Assembly: GCA_020852755.1 (NCBI GenBank)
Contig: JADZAF010000179.1
Coordinates: 1 to 35,148 of the forward strand
Length of the DNA stretch: 35,148 nucleotides
Direction: 5' to 3'
Source of the DNA: Bryobacterales bacterium
Lineage (GTDB): Bacteria > Acidobacteriota > Terriglobia > Bryobacterales > Bryobacteraceae
Shown here: piece after piece, positions 16,224-24,366 of the stretch
Layout of the letters: every line of letters begins with the position of its first letter
Position numbering within the stretch: position 1 is the first letter of the stretch
Position numbers and translations under genes: made by a program
Notes under the pieces: generated by a model
What the model saw: only the letters and a program-made list of their open reading frames with translations
The model's database searches: none
What the model was told of the DNA's origin: nothing

Positions 16224-16970
16224 ATGGCTGCCGCCGTCGAAGTCGTCGGAGTCAGCAAATCGTTCGCGCATCACTCCAGGCGGGCTCTGTTGCAGCACCG
16301 GCTGGTGTCGCTGCTGCGCCGCCGGCAGCCGGAGCGCTTCCAGGCCTTGCGCAACGTGTCGGTGGCGTTGCAGGCGGGAGACAGCCTGGCCATCGTGGGG
16401 CCCAACGGCGCGGGCAAGAGCACCTTGCTGAGCCTGGTGGCCGGGATCTCGTTTCCCGATGAAGGCCGAATCGTCACGCAGGGTTCAGTGGCCGCGCTGC
16501 TGGAGCTCGGCTCGGGATTCCACCCCGACCTGACCGGCAGGGAAAACGTCATCCTGAACGCCTCGCTGCTGGGACTCACGCGCAAGCAGACCCGCGAGCG
16601 GTTCGATCAGATCGTCGAGTTTTCCGAACTGGCGGGCTTTCTGGAGGAACCGCTGCGCACCTATTCGACCGGGATGGTGATGCGGCTGGCGTTTTCGGTG
16701 GCGGTCAATGTGGATCCCGACGTCCTGATCGTGGACGAAGCCTTCGCCGTGGGCGACCAGGCCTTTCAGGCCAAGTGCATCCGCAAGATCCTGGACTTCA
16801 AGCAAGCCGGCAAGACGCTGCTCTGCGTCTCTCACTCAACCGCGATCCTGGAACAGGTGTGCGGCCGGGCCTTGTGGCTGGATCGCGGCCGGACCGTGAT
16901 GGAAGGCGGCATCCGAGAGGTTCTGGACGCATACCGGGCGGGCCTGCGGCCGCAGAGCGTTCACGCGTGA
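16224..16970 (+). CDS. ABC transporter ATPase for polysaccharide export (Wzt/TagH-like)
   Basis: 248 residues. The Walker A motif GPNGAGKST is at 59-67, the signature YSTGMVMRL starts at 147, and the Walker B segment VLIVDEAF has D171-E172. The motif LLELGSGFHPDLTGREN is diagnostic of O-antigen and teichoic-acid exporters. The protein ends soon after the nucleotide-binding domain, so it lacks the C-terminal glycan-binding domain of E. coli O8/O9-type Wzt. It would therefore belong to the kind of exporter that does not read a chain-terminating cap (inference). It pairs with the permease one base upstream. Confidence 0.9.
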   Translation: MAAAVEVVGVSKSFAHHSRRALLQHRLVSLLRRRQPERFQALRNVSVALQAGDSLAIVGPNGAGKSTLLSLVAGISFPDEGRIVTQGSVAALLELGSGFHPDLTGRENVILNASLLGLTRKQTRERFDQIVEFSELAGFLEEPLRTYSTGMVMRLAFSVAVNVDPDVLIVDEAFAVGDQAFQAKCIRKILDFKQAGKTLLCVSHSTAILEQVCGRALWLDRGRTVMEGGIREVLDAYRAGLRPQSVHA

Positions 16971-16981
16971 GAGTGAGGCAG

Positions 16982-17008
16982 GGGGCACGCCGGAGTCCGG
17001 CGCGCCCC
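16982..17008. terminator. GC-rich hairpin between convergent ABC ATPase and TonB receptor genes
   Basis: 16982-16994 pairs with 16996-17008 over 13 positions with a single A/C mismatch, in practice a stem closed by a three-base AGT loop. It lies within the 46-bp convergent gap. On the plus side GAGGGTTTC follows, a short T run, so it may end the exporter transcript and also serve the opposite strand. Confidence 0.5.
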
Positions 17009-17016
17009 GAGGGTTT

Positions 17017-20000
17017 CTACCAGTGCAGGTGCAGGGCCAGCTTGATGAAGCGCGGCAGATTGCGCTGGGTCGGATCCAACTGGCCGAAGGCGGCGCTCGT
17101 CACGTTGTCGTACCCCGAGGCCAGGCTCATGTACCACGGGTGATTGAAGGCGTTCACCATCTCGAAGCGGAACTGTGCCCGGATCTGCTCGTGGATCGGG
17201 AAGTACTTTGAGAGAGACAGGTCCCAGTTGTTGTAGCCAGGGGCGCGAACATCGCTGAACCGCATGCTGTAGTCTTTGAGCGTGTACGGCTCCTGCGCGG
17301 CTACCCGCTTCCCGGTCGAGTCGTTCCAGAGCGAGGTGTTGAACCACCTCGCGAAACTGCGCTCGCTGCTGCTCAGCCTGGCGCTGCCCGGCTGGACCTG
17401 CTTGGCGTTCGGATACCCGACCGGCCAGCCGACCATGTACTGGATGTTCCAGTTCAGCTGCCAGTCGCCGAGAACATATTGGACCGGCGTGGGCCAGCCG
17501 CCGCCAACCGGCCGTCCCTTGCCGAACGGGAAGTCCCAGACACCGGCCAGCGTGAACCGCTGCGGCGTGTCGAGTTCGTTGGCCAGGAGTTTAACTAGCT
17601 GCGTCGCCAGCGGGTCCTGCTGGTTGTAGTCCTGCGCGTTCTGCAGGTTCACCTGTTCAAAGGTTTTGGAGATTGTGTAGCTGGCCAGGAAGGTAAAGCC
17701 GTGCGCCATACGCTTGGTGGCCTTCAAGAGGAAGGCATCGTAGCGCTGCCGGCCGATCGGCACGCTCTGCAGCGTCAGGCCGGAGAACTGCGGGAAGGCG
17801 TACATCAGGTTCTGGCGCGGGATGGTGGCTCCGTTCAACGAGGCGTTGTTGGGGATCAGCCCGGCCATGGGATTCGGGATGCGCCCCGTATAGTAGGCGC
17901 TGTCGATGGTTCCCGCGGCCGTGCGGCGGCCGAGTTCGCCGGCCGGAACGTAGTTCAAGCCGATGTTGACCGGAAGCTTACGGGTCAGGTTGCCCGAGTA
18001 GCCTGCCTCCACCAGCAGGTTGCCGGGCAGTTCGCGTTGGATGTCGAACGAGTACTGGTGCGCGTAGGGGAGGACGCGGTCGAGGTAATTCGCCGTTAAT
18101 CCCTCGCCGAGGAAACTGGCGGCTCCCAGGGACGATCCGATCGGGTCCAGCAGCCTTCCGCCCGGCAGGTTGACGAACGGGTTCGTCATGTTCACGGCAG
18201 GCGTCAGGTTGCCGTCGGTGCTGACGGTGGCGGTCGTCTGGCGGCTGAAGCCCTGGACCGAGCCGGATTCACCCTGGCCCAGGTAGTAGAGCCCGTAGCC
18301 CCCGCGCACCACCCACTTGTCGCGAATGCGGTAGGACACGCCGACGCGAGGCTGGAAGTTGTTCTTATCCGGGTTGAAAGCCGTCCGCGGCTGCCCGTTT
18401 TGGCCCGCGAACAGCACCGCGCCCTTCAGGTTCAACCCCTGCACCTGCGACGCAATGGGACTGGCGGCATTGAAATCCAGCCCGCGAATCATGCGGTCGT
18501 AACGCTCCATGCGGGGCTGCTCGTAGTCCCAGCGAAGGCCGACATTGATGGTCAGCCGGGGGGTCACCTTCCAGTCGTCGTTGACGAAAAGGGCCCAGTA
18601 GTGGTTGCGGTAGGACGGGTCGATGTTGCGGTCCACGTAGGCGCTGGTCGGATAGCCCAACAGGAAGGTGGCGATCTCGTCGCCCGAAGTGGCGTCGGCC
18701 TGATTGGCGTTCCTCTGGGTCCAGTTCTTGCCGAAAGTGTAGGCGCCGCTGGCCATGCCGGGGTTCGGATTATTGTCGTTGTACCTTCGCCCTTCGGCTC
18801 CGAACTTGAGGAAGTGGCTGCCGACGGCGAGGTTCAGGTTGGGCTGCACGGTGTAGGCATCGTTAGCCGCGTAGTTGATCAGGCGGTCGGTGCCCACGGC
18901 CTGGTAGCCGCCCAGGTTGAATCGCGGAAACTGAAGCTTGGAGAACTGGCTGACCAGCGCTGCATCGAGACCCAGGGCGGTAGGGTTATAGCCCACGCCG
19001 AACGAGTTGCCGGTGGTCTCCTCCCAGCGGGCCAGGCCGGCGCGAAGGTTGAAAGTCATTCTCGGCGACAGCGTGGAAGTCCAGTCCCAGGTCCAGTTGC
19101 GCCCGTTACGGATGAGCGGAGCGTTGCCGGTCGGCTCAGCCGGGTTGTCGGCATTGGGATCGCTGACGAAGACGAGTCCGCGGTACTCGGAGAACGGATT
19201 CTGCCCGTAGCGGAAGTAGACGGTGTTCTTGGAATTGACCATCAGGTCCAGCCGGCCGACCCACTGGTCCATGTCGGCCACCCAGCGTGACGGGTAGACG
19301 TAATTGTTGATGCGGCCCGGACCATCGCCCGGAGCGTTCGGAGCCGGATAGTACTTCAGCACCTCCCGCGCCACCCGGCTGATCCGGTTGGAGGGGATCT
19401 GGTTGTTGGCAAACGGCTGCCGCACTCCCTGCGCGTTGGTAGTCAGCGGGTCGTACATGGCGACCAGGGCGCCCTGGGCATTCAGACGGGAGGAGAAGTC
19501 GCCCTCGCGCCACGCCATTTCCGGGAAGTTCCTTACTCCCGGGTCGGCGGAGCGCTGGCGCATGCCCTCATAGGAAACCAGCCAGAACAGCCGGTTGCGC
19601 CCGTCAAACACCTTGGGAAGATAAACAGGGCCGCTTCCCTGAATGCCGAAGGTGTTAATGTTCATCGGCGGCTTCGGCCTGCTCGCACGGTTCAATTCCG
19701 ACTGGTTGGCGTTCAACTCTTCCGCCTGGAAGTACTCAAACGCGGTGCCATGAAAGTCGTTGCCGCCGCCCTTGGTCACGATGGTGACAATGCCGCCGCC
19801 GGTACGCCCGTATTGCGAGTCATAGGTGTTGGTCAGGACCTTGAACTCCTGAACCGTTTCCATGGTGGGGACGTGGATGACGTTGCGGTTGGACTGAACG
19901 TTGCTGATTCCGTCGAGGAGAACCTCGTTCTCCTTGTTGCGGCCGCCGTTGATCGACAGGCCGGAGGTGCCGCCGATATCGAAGGAGCGCAGATAGCGCC

Positions 20001-20499
20001 AGCTTCCGGTCTTGATCACGCCGGGCGCGGTCCAGGCGATCTGGAACGGGTTGCGCCCCTGGGTAGGCACGTTGGCGATCAGGTCGTTGGAGATGACCTG
20101 GGCGCGGGTGGCCGACTCGGTCTGGAGCATGGAGACCGATCCGGTGACGGTGACGCTTTGCGTCAACTCGCCGAGTTGAAGCGCGACGTCCACGCGCACG
20201 CGGGCCTGCGCTTCCAGCACGATGTCTTCCCGCACGAAACGCTGGAACCCCTGTTGTTGCACCGTCATCCGGTACGTCCCCGGGGCGAGGAAGGGCACCG
20301 TATAGTTACCCGTCGCATTGGTTTGCGCCGTGGTGGTGACGTTGGTGGCAAGGTTGACCACGGTTACGGTGGCGCCTGCGACCGGAGCGCTGCTCGGGTC
20401 GGTGACAATGCCGGTGAGGCTGGCCCGTACTTCCTGAGCATTCGCAGCAGAGAGGCACAGGAAAACCAGCAATAACGTTGCGAGTGCCTTGCTTTTCAT
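17017..20499 (-). CDS. TonB-dependent receptor, Oar-like, with carboxypeptidase-regulatory-like domain
   Basis: 1160 residues. The signal peptide (1 to about 21, ending AANA) is followed by a carboxypeptidase-regulatory-like beta-sandwich (about 24-110; GIVTDPSSAPVAGATVTV, GNYTVPFLAPGTY), a plug domain (about 125-260) with SINGGRNKENEVLLDGI and YGRTGGGIVTIVTKGG, and a long beta barrel ending in Trp, as outer-membrane proteins do. This layout is typical of the large, numerous receptors of acidobacteria, thought to take up glycan or peptide fragments. The substrate is not known. ATG 20499 is preceded by GGGGG and a leader hairpin. No SusD partner is adjacent. Confidence 0.93.
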   Translation of the reverse strand: MKSKALATLLLVFLCLSAANAQEVRASLTGIVTDPSSAPVAGATVTVVNLATNVTTTAQTNATGNYTVPFLAPGTYRMTVQQQGFQRFVREDIVLEAQARVRVDVALQLGELTQSVTVTGSVSMLQTESATRAQVISNDLIANVPTQGRNPFQIAWTAPGVIKTGSWRYLRSFDIGGTSGLSINGGRNKENEVLLDGISNVQSNRNVIHVPTMETVQEFKVLTNTYDSQYGRTGGGIVTIVTKGGGNDFHGTAFEYFQAEELNANQSELNRASRPKPPMNINTFGIQGSGPVYLPKVFDGRNRLFWLVSYEGMRQRSADPGVRNFPEMAWREGDFSSRLNAQGALVAMYDPLTTNAQGVRQPFANNQIPSNRISRVAREVLKYYPAPNAPGDGPGRINNYVYPSRWVADMDQWVGRLDLMVNSKNTVYFRYGQNPFSEYRGLVFVSDPNADNPAEPTGNAPLIRNGRNWTWDWTSTLSPRMTFNLRAGLARWEETTGNSFGVGYNPTALGLDAALVSQFSKLQFPRFNLGGYQAVGTDRLINYAANDAYTVQPNLNLAVGSHFLKFGAEGRRYNDNNPNPGMASGAYTFGKNWTQRNANQADATSGDEIATFLLGYPTSAYVDRNIDPSYRNHYWALFVNDDWKVTPRLTINVGLRWDYEQPRMERYDRMIRGLDFNAASPIASQVQGLNLKGAVLFAGQNGQPRTAFNPDKNNFQPRVGVSYRIRDKWVVRGGYGLYYLGQGESGSVQGFSRQTTATVSTDGNLTPAVNMTNPFVNLPGGRLLDPIGSSLGAASFLGEGLTANYLDRVLPYAHQYSFDIQRELPGNLLVEAGYSGNLTRKLPVNIGLNYVPAGELGRRTAAGTIDSAYYTGRIPNPMAGLIPNNASLNGATIPRQNLMYAFPQFSGLTLQSVPIGRQRYDAFLLKATKRMAHGFTFLASYTISKTFEQVNLQNAQDYNQQDPLATQLVKLLANELDTPQRFTLAGVWDFPFGKGRPVGGGWPTPVQYVLGDWQLNWNIQYMVGWPVGYPNAKQVQPGSARLSSSERSFARWFNTSLWNDSTGKRVAAQEPYTLKDYSMRFSDVRAPGYNNWDLSLSKYFPIHEQIRAQFRFEMVNAFNHPWYMSLASGYDNVTSAAFGQLDPTQRNLPRFIKLALHLHW

Positions 20500-20520
20500 G
20501 GTTGACCCCCAAAAAGTCAG

Positions 20521-20553
20521 TTGGGCCGGGAAGGATGGTTATCTCCCGGCCAA
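20521..20553 (-). promoter_or_regulatory. Leader hairpin followed by a T run upstream of the TonB receptor
   Basis: 20521-20531 and 20544-20553 form a 10-bp stem with one bulged G and a 12-base loop. Read on the minus strand, the stem is followed by CTGACTTTTT and then the GGGGG ribosome-binding region and ATG 20499. Stem plus T run, five bases apart, resembles an intrinsic terminator inside the 5' leader, hence a possible attenuator. No ligand-binding fold was recognised upstream of it. Confidence 0.4.
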
Positions 20554-20557
20554 GTTG

Positions 20558-20563
20558 ATTGTA
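20558..20563 (-). promoter_or_regulatory. Candidate -10 element of the TonB receptor gene
   Basis: TACAAT on the minus strand at 20563-20558 is a five-of-six match to the -10 consensus and lies just upstream of the leader hairpin. No good -35 box is found at 16-18 bases. If used, transcription would start a few bases before the hairpin. Confidence 0.25.
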
Positions 20564-21057
20564 CACCTAAGCGTGTGTGGTGTAGCCGCCAAAACCAGGT
20601 GGATTCGACGCTGTCTTCCTGGGTTAGCGAACCAGCTTCGGAGTTACTGCTTTCCGCCTGATCGACGCCAAAACCCAGCCGGATCCGCCGGTTGCGGGCG
20701 CGGGCGGCCCCCTAACGCCAACACGTTACCGGCGCGCAGCCGTGAGTGGAAGGGATTTTGTACCGGAGACTTACCGGCCGTCCGTAAGTATGTTGGCTGC
20801 CCATAATACCAGGACCTCCAGTACGGGCGGCGAATGCTCTGGGCCTGCAGGGGCCGCGTTCCCGCCCGGGTCTTCCCGTGGCCGCACACTGCCCGCCCGG
20901 TCGGCCGACATGTTCATGGGCCCGGCCGGCGAGTTGGAGCATCACCTGCCGCCGGCCGGAGACCTGAAGCTGTGAGTGCGCTGATGAGAATGCTGAACGC
21001 TGAAGGCTGTTTGCTGACAGATCCCTTCCGAAAGATTTCCAGTATCCTTGGCTATCG
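20564..21057. other. Gene-poor gap of about 500 bp
   Basis: Between the TonB receptor leader and the lipoprotein stop I see no supported gene. Open frames here have no recognisable domain, no credible ribosome-binding sites and a composition typical of random GC-rich frames. No tRNA-like cloverleaf was found. The stretch may carry upstream promoter or regulatory sequence for the receptor. Confidence 0.5.
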
Positions 21058-21609
21058 TCAAGAGCGCGCGCCACCGGGAGCCGCCCGGCGGTAAGTGAGA
21101 GGGTCGCCGTAGGCTTCGGGGGACGAGACGTACTTCTCCACCTGCCGCCGCAGCCGCGCAGTGCGGGCAGTGAGAACCGCCTGCGTGTTGCCCCTGGCCA
21201 CCCGCACGCTTTCATGCGGAATGCGCTTGCGAAGCCAGTCCGAATCGAAGAAGGCGATGCGCAGGACGCCGCCCGCCACCTCGACCTTCAGGATCATGTG
21301 CCCGAGAGCGCCGTCGGCGGGCAGGAGGTCCGCCAGCCGGACGCCCGCCAGGTCCAGCAGCCGCATCTCGTAGCGCTGCTCCCCGGCCGGCTCGGTCTTC
21401 GACCGGAACGAGATCAGGTACCCCGCTTCCTCCCGCTCCACGAGCAGGAAGTTGTCGTCGTCCTCCCAGCGGCCTTCGAGCGCCGCATCGAACACGCGGT
21501 CCTTCTCCGTATACAGGGGATGAAGAGACAGCAGGTCGCCGCAGCCGCTCAGTAGCGCCGCCAGCCCGCACATTGCGGGAATCAGTGTGGTTCGCCGCCG
21601 CGTTCGCAT
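21058..21609 (-). CDS. Small lipoprotein, 'SLHPLYTEKD' family
   Basis: 183 residues. A basic start (MRTRRRTTLIP) and hydrophobic stretch end in the lipobox LLSGC with the lipidated Cys at 23, followed directly by GDLLSLHPLYTEKDRVFD. The rest is a beta-rich domain with ALEGRWEDDDNFLLVER, which recalls small acidobacterial lipoproteins; this is from memory. Function is unknown. ATG 21609 is chosen because it places the signal peptide correctly; an ATG 48 bp upstream gives an unlikely leader. It is transcribed divergently from the methyltransferase, 92 bp apart. Confidence 0.75.
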   Translation of the reverse strand: MRTRRRTTLIPAMCGLAALLSGCGDLLSLHPLYTEKDRVFDAALEGRWEDDDNFLLVEREEAGYLISFRSKTEPAGEQRYEMRLLDLAGVRLADLLPADGALGHMILKVEVAGGVLRIAFFDSDWLRKRIPHESVRVARGNTQAVLTARTARLRRQVEKYVSSPEAYGDPLTYRRAAPGGARS

Positions 21610-21701
21610 GCGTGTTAGTGTACTCCGGGCGCCTGCCGGCAGATGGAAAAAAAGCATTGCGGCGCCCGCCGCGGAGACGCATAATCGAGCAGGCGCCGGC
21701 T

Positions 21702-22442
21702 ATGGAGTGGTTCGAGAACGACGAGCTATGGGCAGGCCTGTTCCCGTTCCTTTTCGACAAGGAGCGTTCACAGGCCGCGCCCGGCGAAGTGGACGGAGCC
21801 GAGCGTCTGCTGGAGTTGCAGCCGGGAGCGCGCATCCTCGACCTGGGCTGCGGCGCCGGGCGGCACTGCCTGGAACTGGCCCGCCGGGGCTACGCGGTGA
21901 CCGGCGTCGACCGGACCGCGCTCTACCTGGAGCATGCCGCCCGCACGGCCCGCGAGCGGGGCGTGGAAGTCGACTTCGTCCTCTCGGATATGCGCGAGTT
22001 CCGGCGGCCCTCGGCCTTCGACGCGGCCATCAACATGTACACCAGCTTCGGGTACTTCGCGGACCCCCGGGACGACCTGCGCGTGCTCGCCAACCTACGC
22101 GACAGCCTGGTGGATGGCGGCCGCCTCCTGATGGAGACTACGGGCAAGGAGATCCTGGCGCGCATTTTCCAGGCTCGCGACTGGCAGGAGGCCGAGGACG
22201 GCACTTTGTGGCTGCTGGACCGGGAGGTGAGCGACGGCTGGAGCCGCATGGCGCAGCGCTGGATCTCCCTGAAGGAAGGCAGGCGGGCCGAGTACAACTT
22301 CACCCACCGCCTGTTCTCCGGCTGGGAACTGGCGGAGATGCTGAGGAGCGCGGGTTTCCGTGACGTACGCCTCTTCGGCAGCGTGGCCGGAGCGCCCTAC
22401 GACCGGCAGGCTCTGCGGCTGGTGGTCACCGGACGCAAGTAG
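21702..22442 (+). CDS. Class I SAM-dependent methyltransferase
   Basis: 246 residues. Motif I DLGCGAGRH starts at 47, the acidic end of strand 2 is D70 (VTGVDRT), and a Rossmann methyltransferase core follows with NMYTSFGYF near motif IV. The start MEWFEND at 21702 matches the usual beginning of this family; an upstream frame from 21573 overlaps the divergent lipoprotein's leader. The substrate cannot be named; relatives act on small molecules. The stop is one base from the stop of the convergent S9 peptidase gene. Confidence 0.85.
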   Translation: MEWFENDELWAGLFPFLFDKERSQAAPGEVDGAERLLELQPGARILDLGCGAGRHCLELARRGYAVTGVDRTALYLEHAARTARERGVEVDFVLSDMREFRRPSAFDAAINMYTSFGYFADPRDDLRVLANLRDSLVDGGRLLMETTGKEILARIFQARDWQEAEDGTLWLLDREVSDGWSRMAQRWISLKEGRRAEYNFTHRLFSGWELAEMLRSAGFRDVRLFGSVAGAPYDRQALRLVVTGRK

Positions 22443-22443
22443 C

Positions 22444-24339
22444 TCAGGACGAGCCCTTCAGGTGGCGGTCCAGGAATTCGCGGATGGCGCGGTAGCCGCT
22501 GATCTCGTTCTCCTTCTTGACGAAGCCGTGCCCCTCGTCGGAGAACACCACGTACTCCACCGGCACGCCGTTCTTCTTCACCGCTTCCACAATCTCGTCG
22601 GACTCGGCCTTCAAGACCCGCGGATCGTTGGCGCCCTGCAGCACGAGGAGCGGCTTCCGGATCCTGTCCGCGTGAAACAGGGGTGAGATCTTGCGCAGGT
22701 ACGCTTCGTCTCTGGCCGGATGCCCCATTTCCACGTACAGCGCCTCGCGGAACGAGGTCCACCACGAGGGAATGCTCTGCAGCGTGCGGACCCAGTTGGA
22801 GACGCCGAAAATATCCACCCCCACCGCGAAGGCGTCGGGCTGGAACGCCAGGGCGGCCAGCACCATATAGCCGCCGTAGCTGCCGCCGATGATGCCGATC
22901 TTCTCAGGATCCACGCGGCCCGTGGCGGCCAGGAACTTCCTGGCGGCCACGCAATCCTCCAGGTCTCCCTCGCCGTGCTTCCGGTCGTCCATCTTGTAGA
23001 AGGTCTTGCCGTAGCCGGAGCTGCCGCGGTTGTTGACCGCCAGGATCGCGTAGCCGTGGTTCACCAGGTATTGGATGAGCGGCGAGTACCCGACCCGCGA
23101 CTGCCCCCCGGGACCCCCATGAACCCAGACCAGCGCCGGCACCTTCTCCCCGGCGGCCGGCAGGGGTTCGTAATACACGGCCGGAACTTCCAGGCCGTCG
23201 AAGGACTTGTAGCGCACCACCTGTGCTTCCACCAGGTCCTCGGGCGCGATCTCCGGGTTCATCGATTCGGTCAGCTTCCGGTACTGGCCGGCGCCGAAAT
23301 CGTAGACGTACAGGTTGGCGGGCGAGCGCGAGCCGTTCACATAGAACGCCATGAGCTTCTCGGATTTCGAAATCCGCACCGAAGAGATCTCGGCGTTGGG
23401 CAGGCTGGGCAGCTCCAGGCGCTTTCCGGTGGCCGTTTCGACGATCCTGATCTCGGTGCGCGCGTCGCGGTTGATTCCCACCACCTTGTACCTGCCCTGG
23501 TGGGAGAGGCTCGCGTACATGATGTCCCACTCGGCCTGCTCATCCGGCTCGGACTTGCCGGTGGCCAGGTCCATCCGCTTGAGGTAAGCGAACTCACGGC
23601 CTTCGTCGGTCAGGTAGTAGAGCGTCCGCGAGTCCAGGCTGAACATCTGGGGCTGAAAGATCACGTCGCCCTTGTGGGGGCTCAGATGAGTCAGCTTCCC
23701 GGCCTGCCGGTCATAGAGGTACATATCGAAATTGCTGGTGGTGATGCTCCTGATGAGCGCGAAGTAGCGCTTGTCGGGCGAGACCGCGGCGAAGTCCAGA
23801 CCCTGCGTATTGCGATAGGCCAGGCGGGGCTTCAGGGTCGCGGCGTCCACTTCATAGACGTCCATGTAGCGAGGGTCGCGCCGGTTCCACCCGACAAAGA
23901 AGCTGGATCCGTCGCGGCTCCACTGGTGGAATTCCGCGCGCGCCTTCTGGCCGGGTGTCAGCTCGGTGGTTTTGCCGTTCTCCTCCAGCACGTAGAGATG
24001 CTCGATCTCGTTGCCCCCGCGGTCGCTCCCGTAGAGGATCCGGCCGTCGTTCGGAAAGAACGAGTAGGTGAAGACGGCGTCGGTGGCGGAGCGCGTGACC
24101 TGCTTCGCGGGTCCGCCCTCCACCGGAACCGTGTAGCCGTTGAAGACGCCGGTCTCGTTGCTGAAGAAGAGGATGGTCTTCTCGCCGGCGGAGAACGAGC
24201 TGCCCCCGATGCGCCGGGTGTTCATGAACTGCTCGACGCTGTACTGCTGCGGCCGGCGCTCGGGCGCCGGAGCGCAGCCCGGACCCGGCAGGACGGCGGC
24301 CGCGAGCAGCGCGAACGCGAGATCACGAGGGTATCGCAT
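22444..24339 (-). CDS. S9-family prolyl oligopeptidase / acylaminoacyl-peptidase-like, exported
   Basis: 631 residues. An N-terminal export signal with a possible but imperfect lipobox (LPGPGC) is followed by a beta-propeller (about 50-380) and an alpha/beta hydrolase domain. Catalytic residues are S487 in GGSYGGYM, D572 in GANDPRV and H604 in EGHGF. Such enzymes trim short peptides. GAGGAGGACC precedes ATG 24339. Only 27 bp separate it from the upstream Tat-secreted gene, so the two are probably co-transcribed. The exact peptide preference is not readable from sequence. Confidence 0.9.
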   Translation of the reverse strand: MRYPRDLAFALLAAAVLPGPGCAPAPERRPQQYSVEQFMNTRRIGGSSFSAGEKTILFFSNETGVFNGYTVPVEGGPAKQVTRSATDAVFTYSFFPNDGRILYGSDRGGNEIEHLYVLEENGKTTELTPGQKARAEFHQWSRDGSSFFVGWNRRDPRYMDVYEVDAATLKPRLAYRNTQGLDFAAVSPDKRYFALIRSITTSNFDMYLYDRQAGKLTHLSPHKGDVIFQPQMFSLDSRTLYYLTDEGREFAYLKRMDLATGKSEPDEQAEWDIMYASLSHQGRYKVVGINRDARTEIRIVETATGKRLELPSLPNAEISSVRISKSEKLMAFYVNGSRSPANLYVYDFGAGQYRKLTESMNPEIAPEDLVEAQVVRYKSFDGLEVPAVYYEPLPAAGEKVPALVWVHGGPGGQSRVGYSPLIQYLVNHGYAILAVNNRGSSGYGKTFYKMDDRKHGEGDLEDCVAARKFLAATGRVDPEKIGIIGGSYGGYMVLAALAFQPDAFAVGVDIFGVSNWVRTLQSIPSWWTSFREALYVEMGHPARDEAYLRKISPLFHADRIRKPLLVLQGANDPRVLKAESDEIVEAVKKNGVPVEYVVFSDEGHGFVKKENEISGYRAIREFLDRHLKGSS

Positions 24340-24366
24340 GGTCCTCCTCTATTTCCCTGGCTGGTT

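Noticed and set aside
20742..20975. Small plus-strand frame ending MFMGPAGELEHHLPPAGDLKL in the gap before the lipoprotein
   Set aside because: The tail looks protein-like, but there is no ribosome-binding site, no family match I know, and the rest is low-quality sequence.
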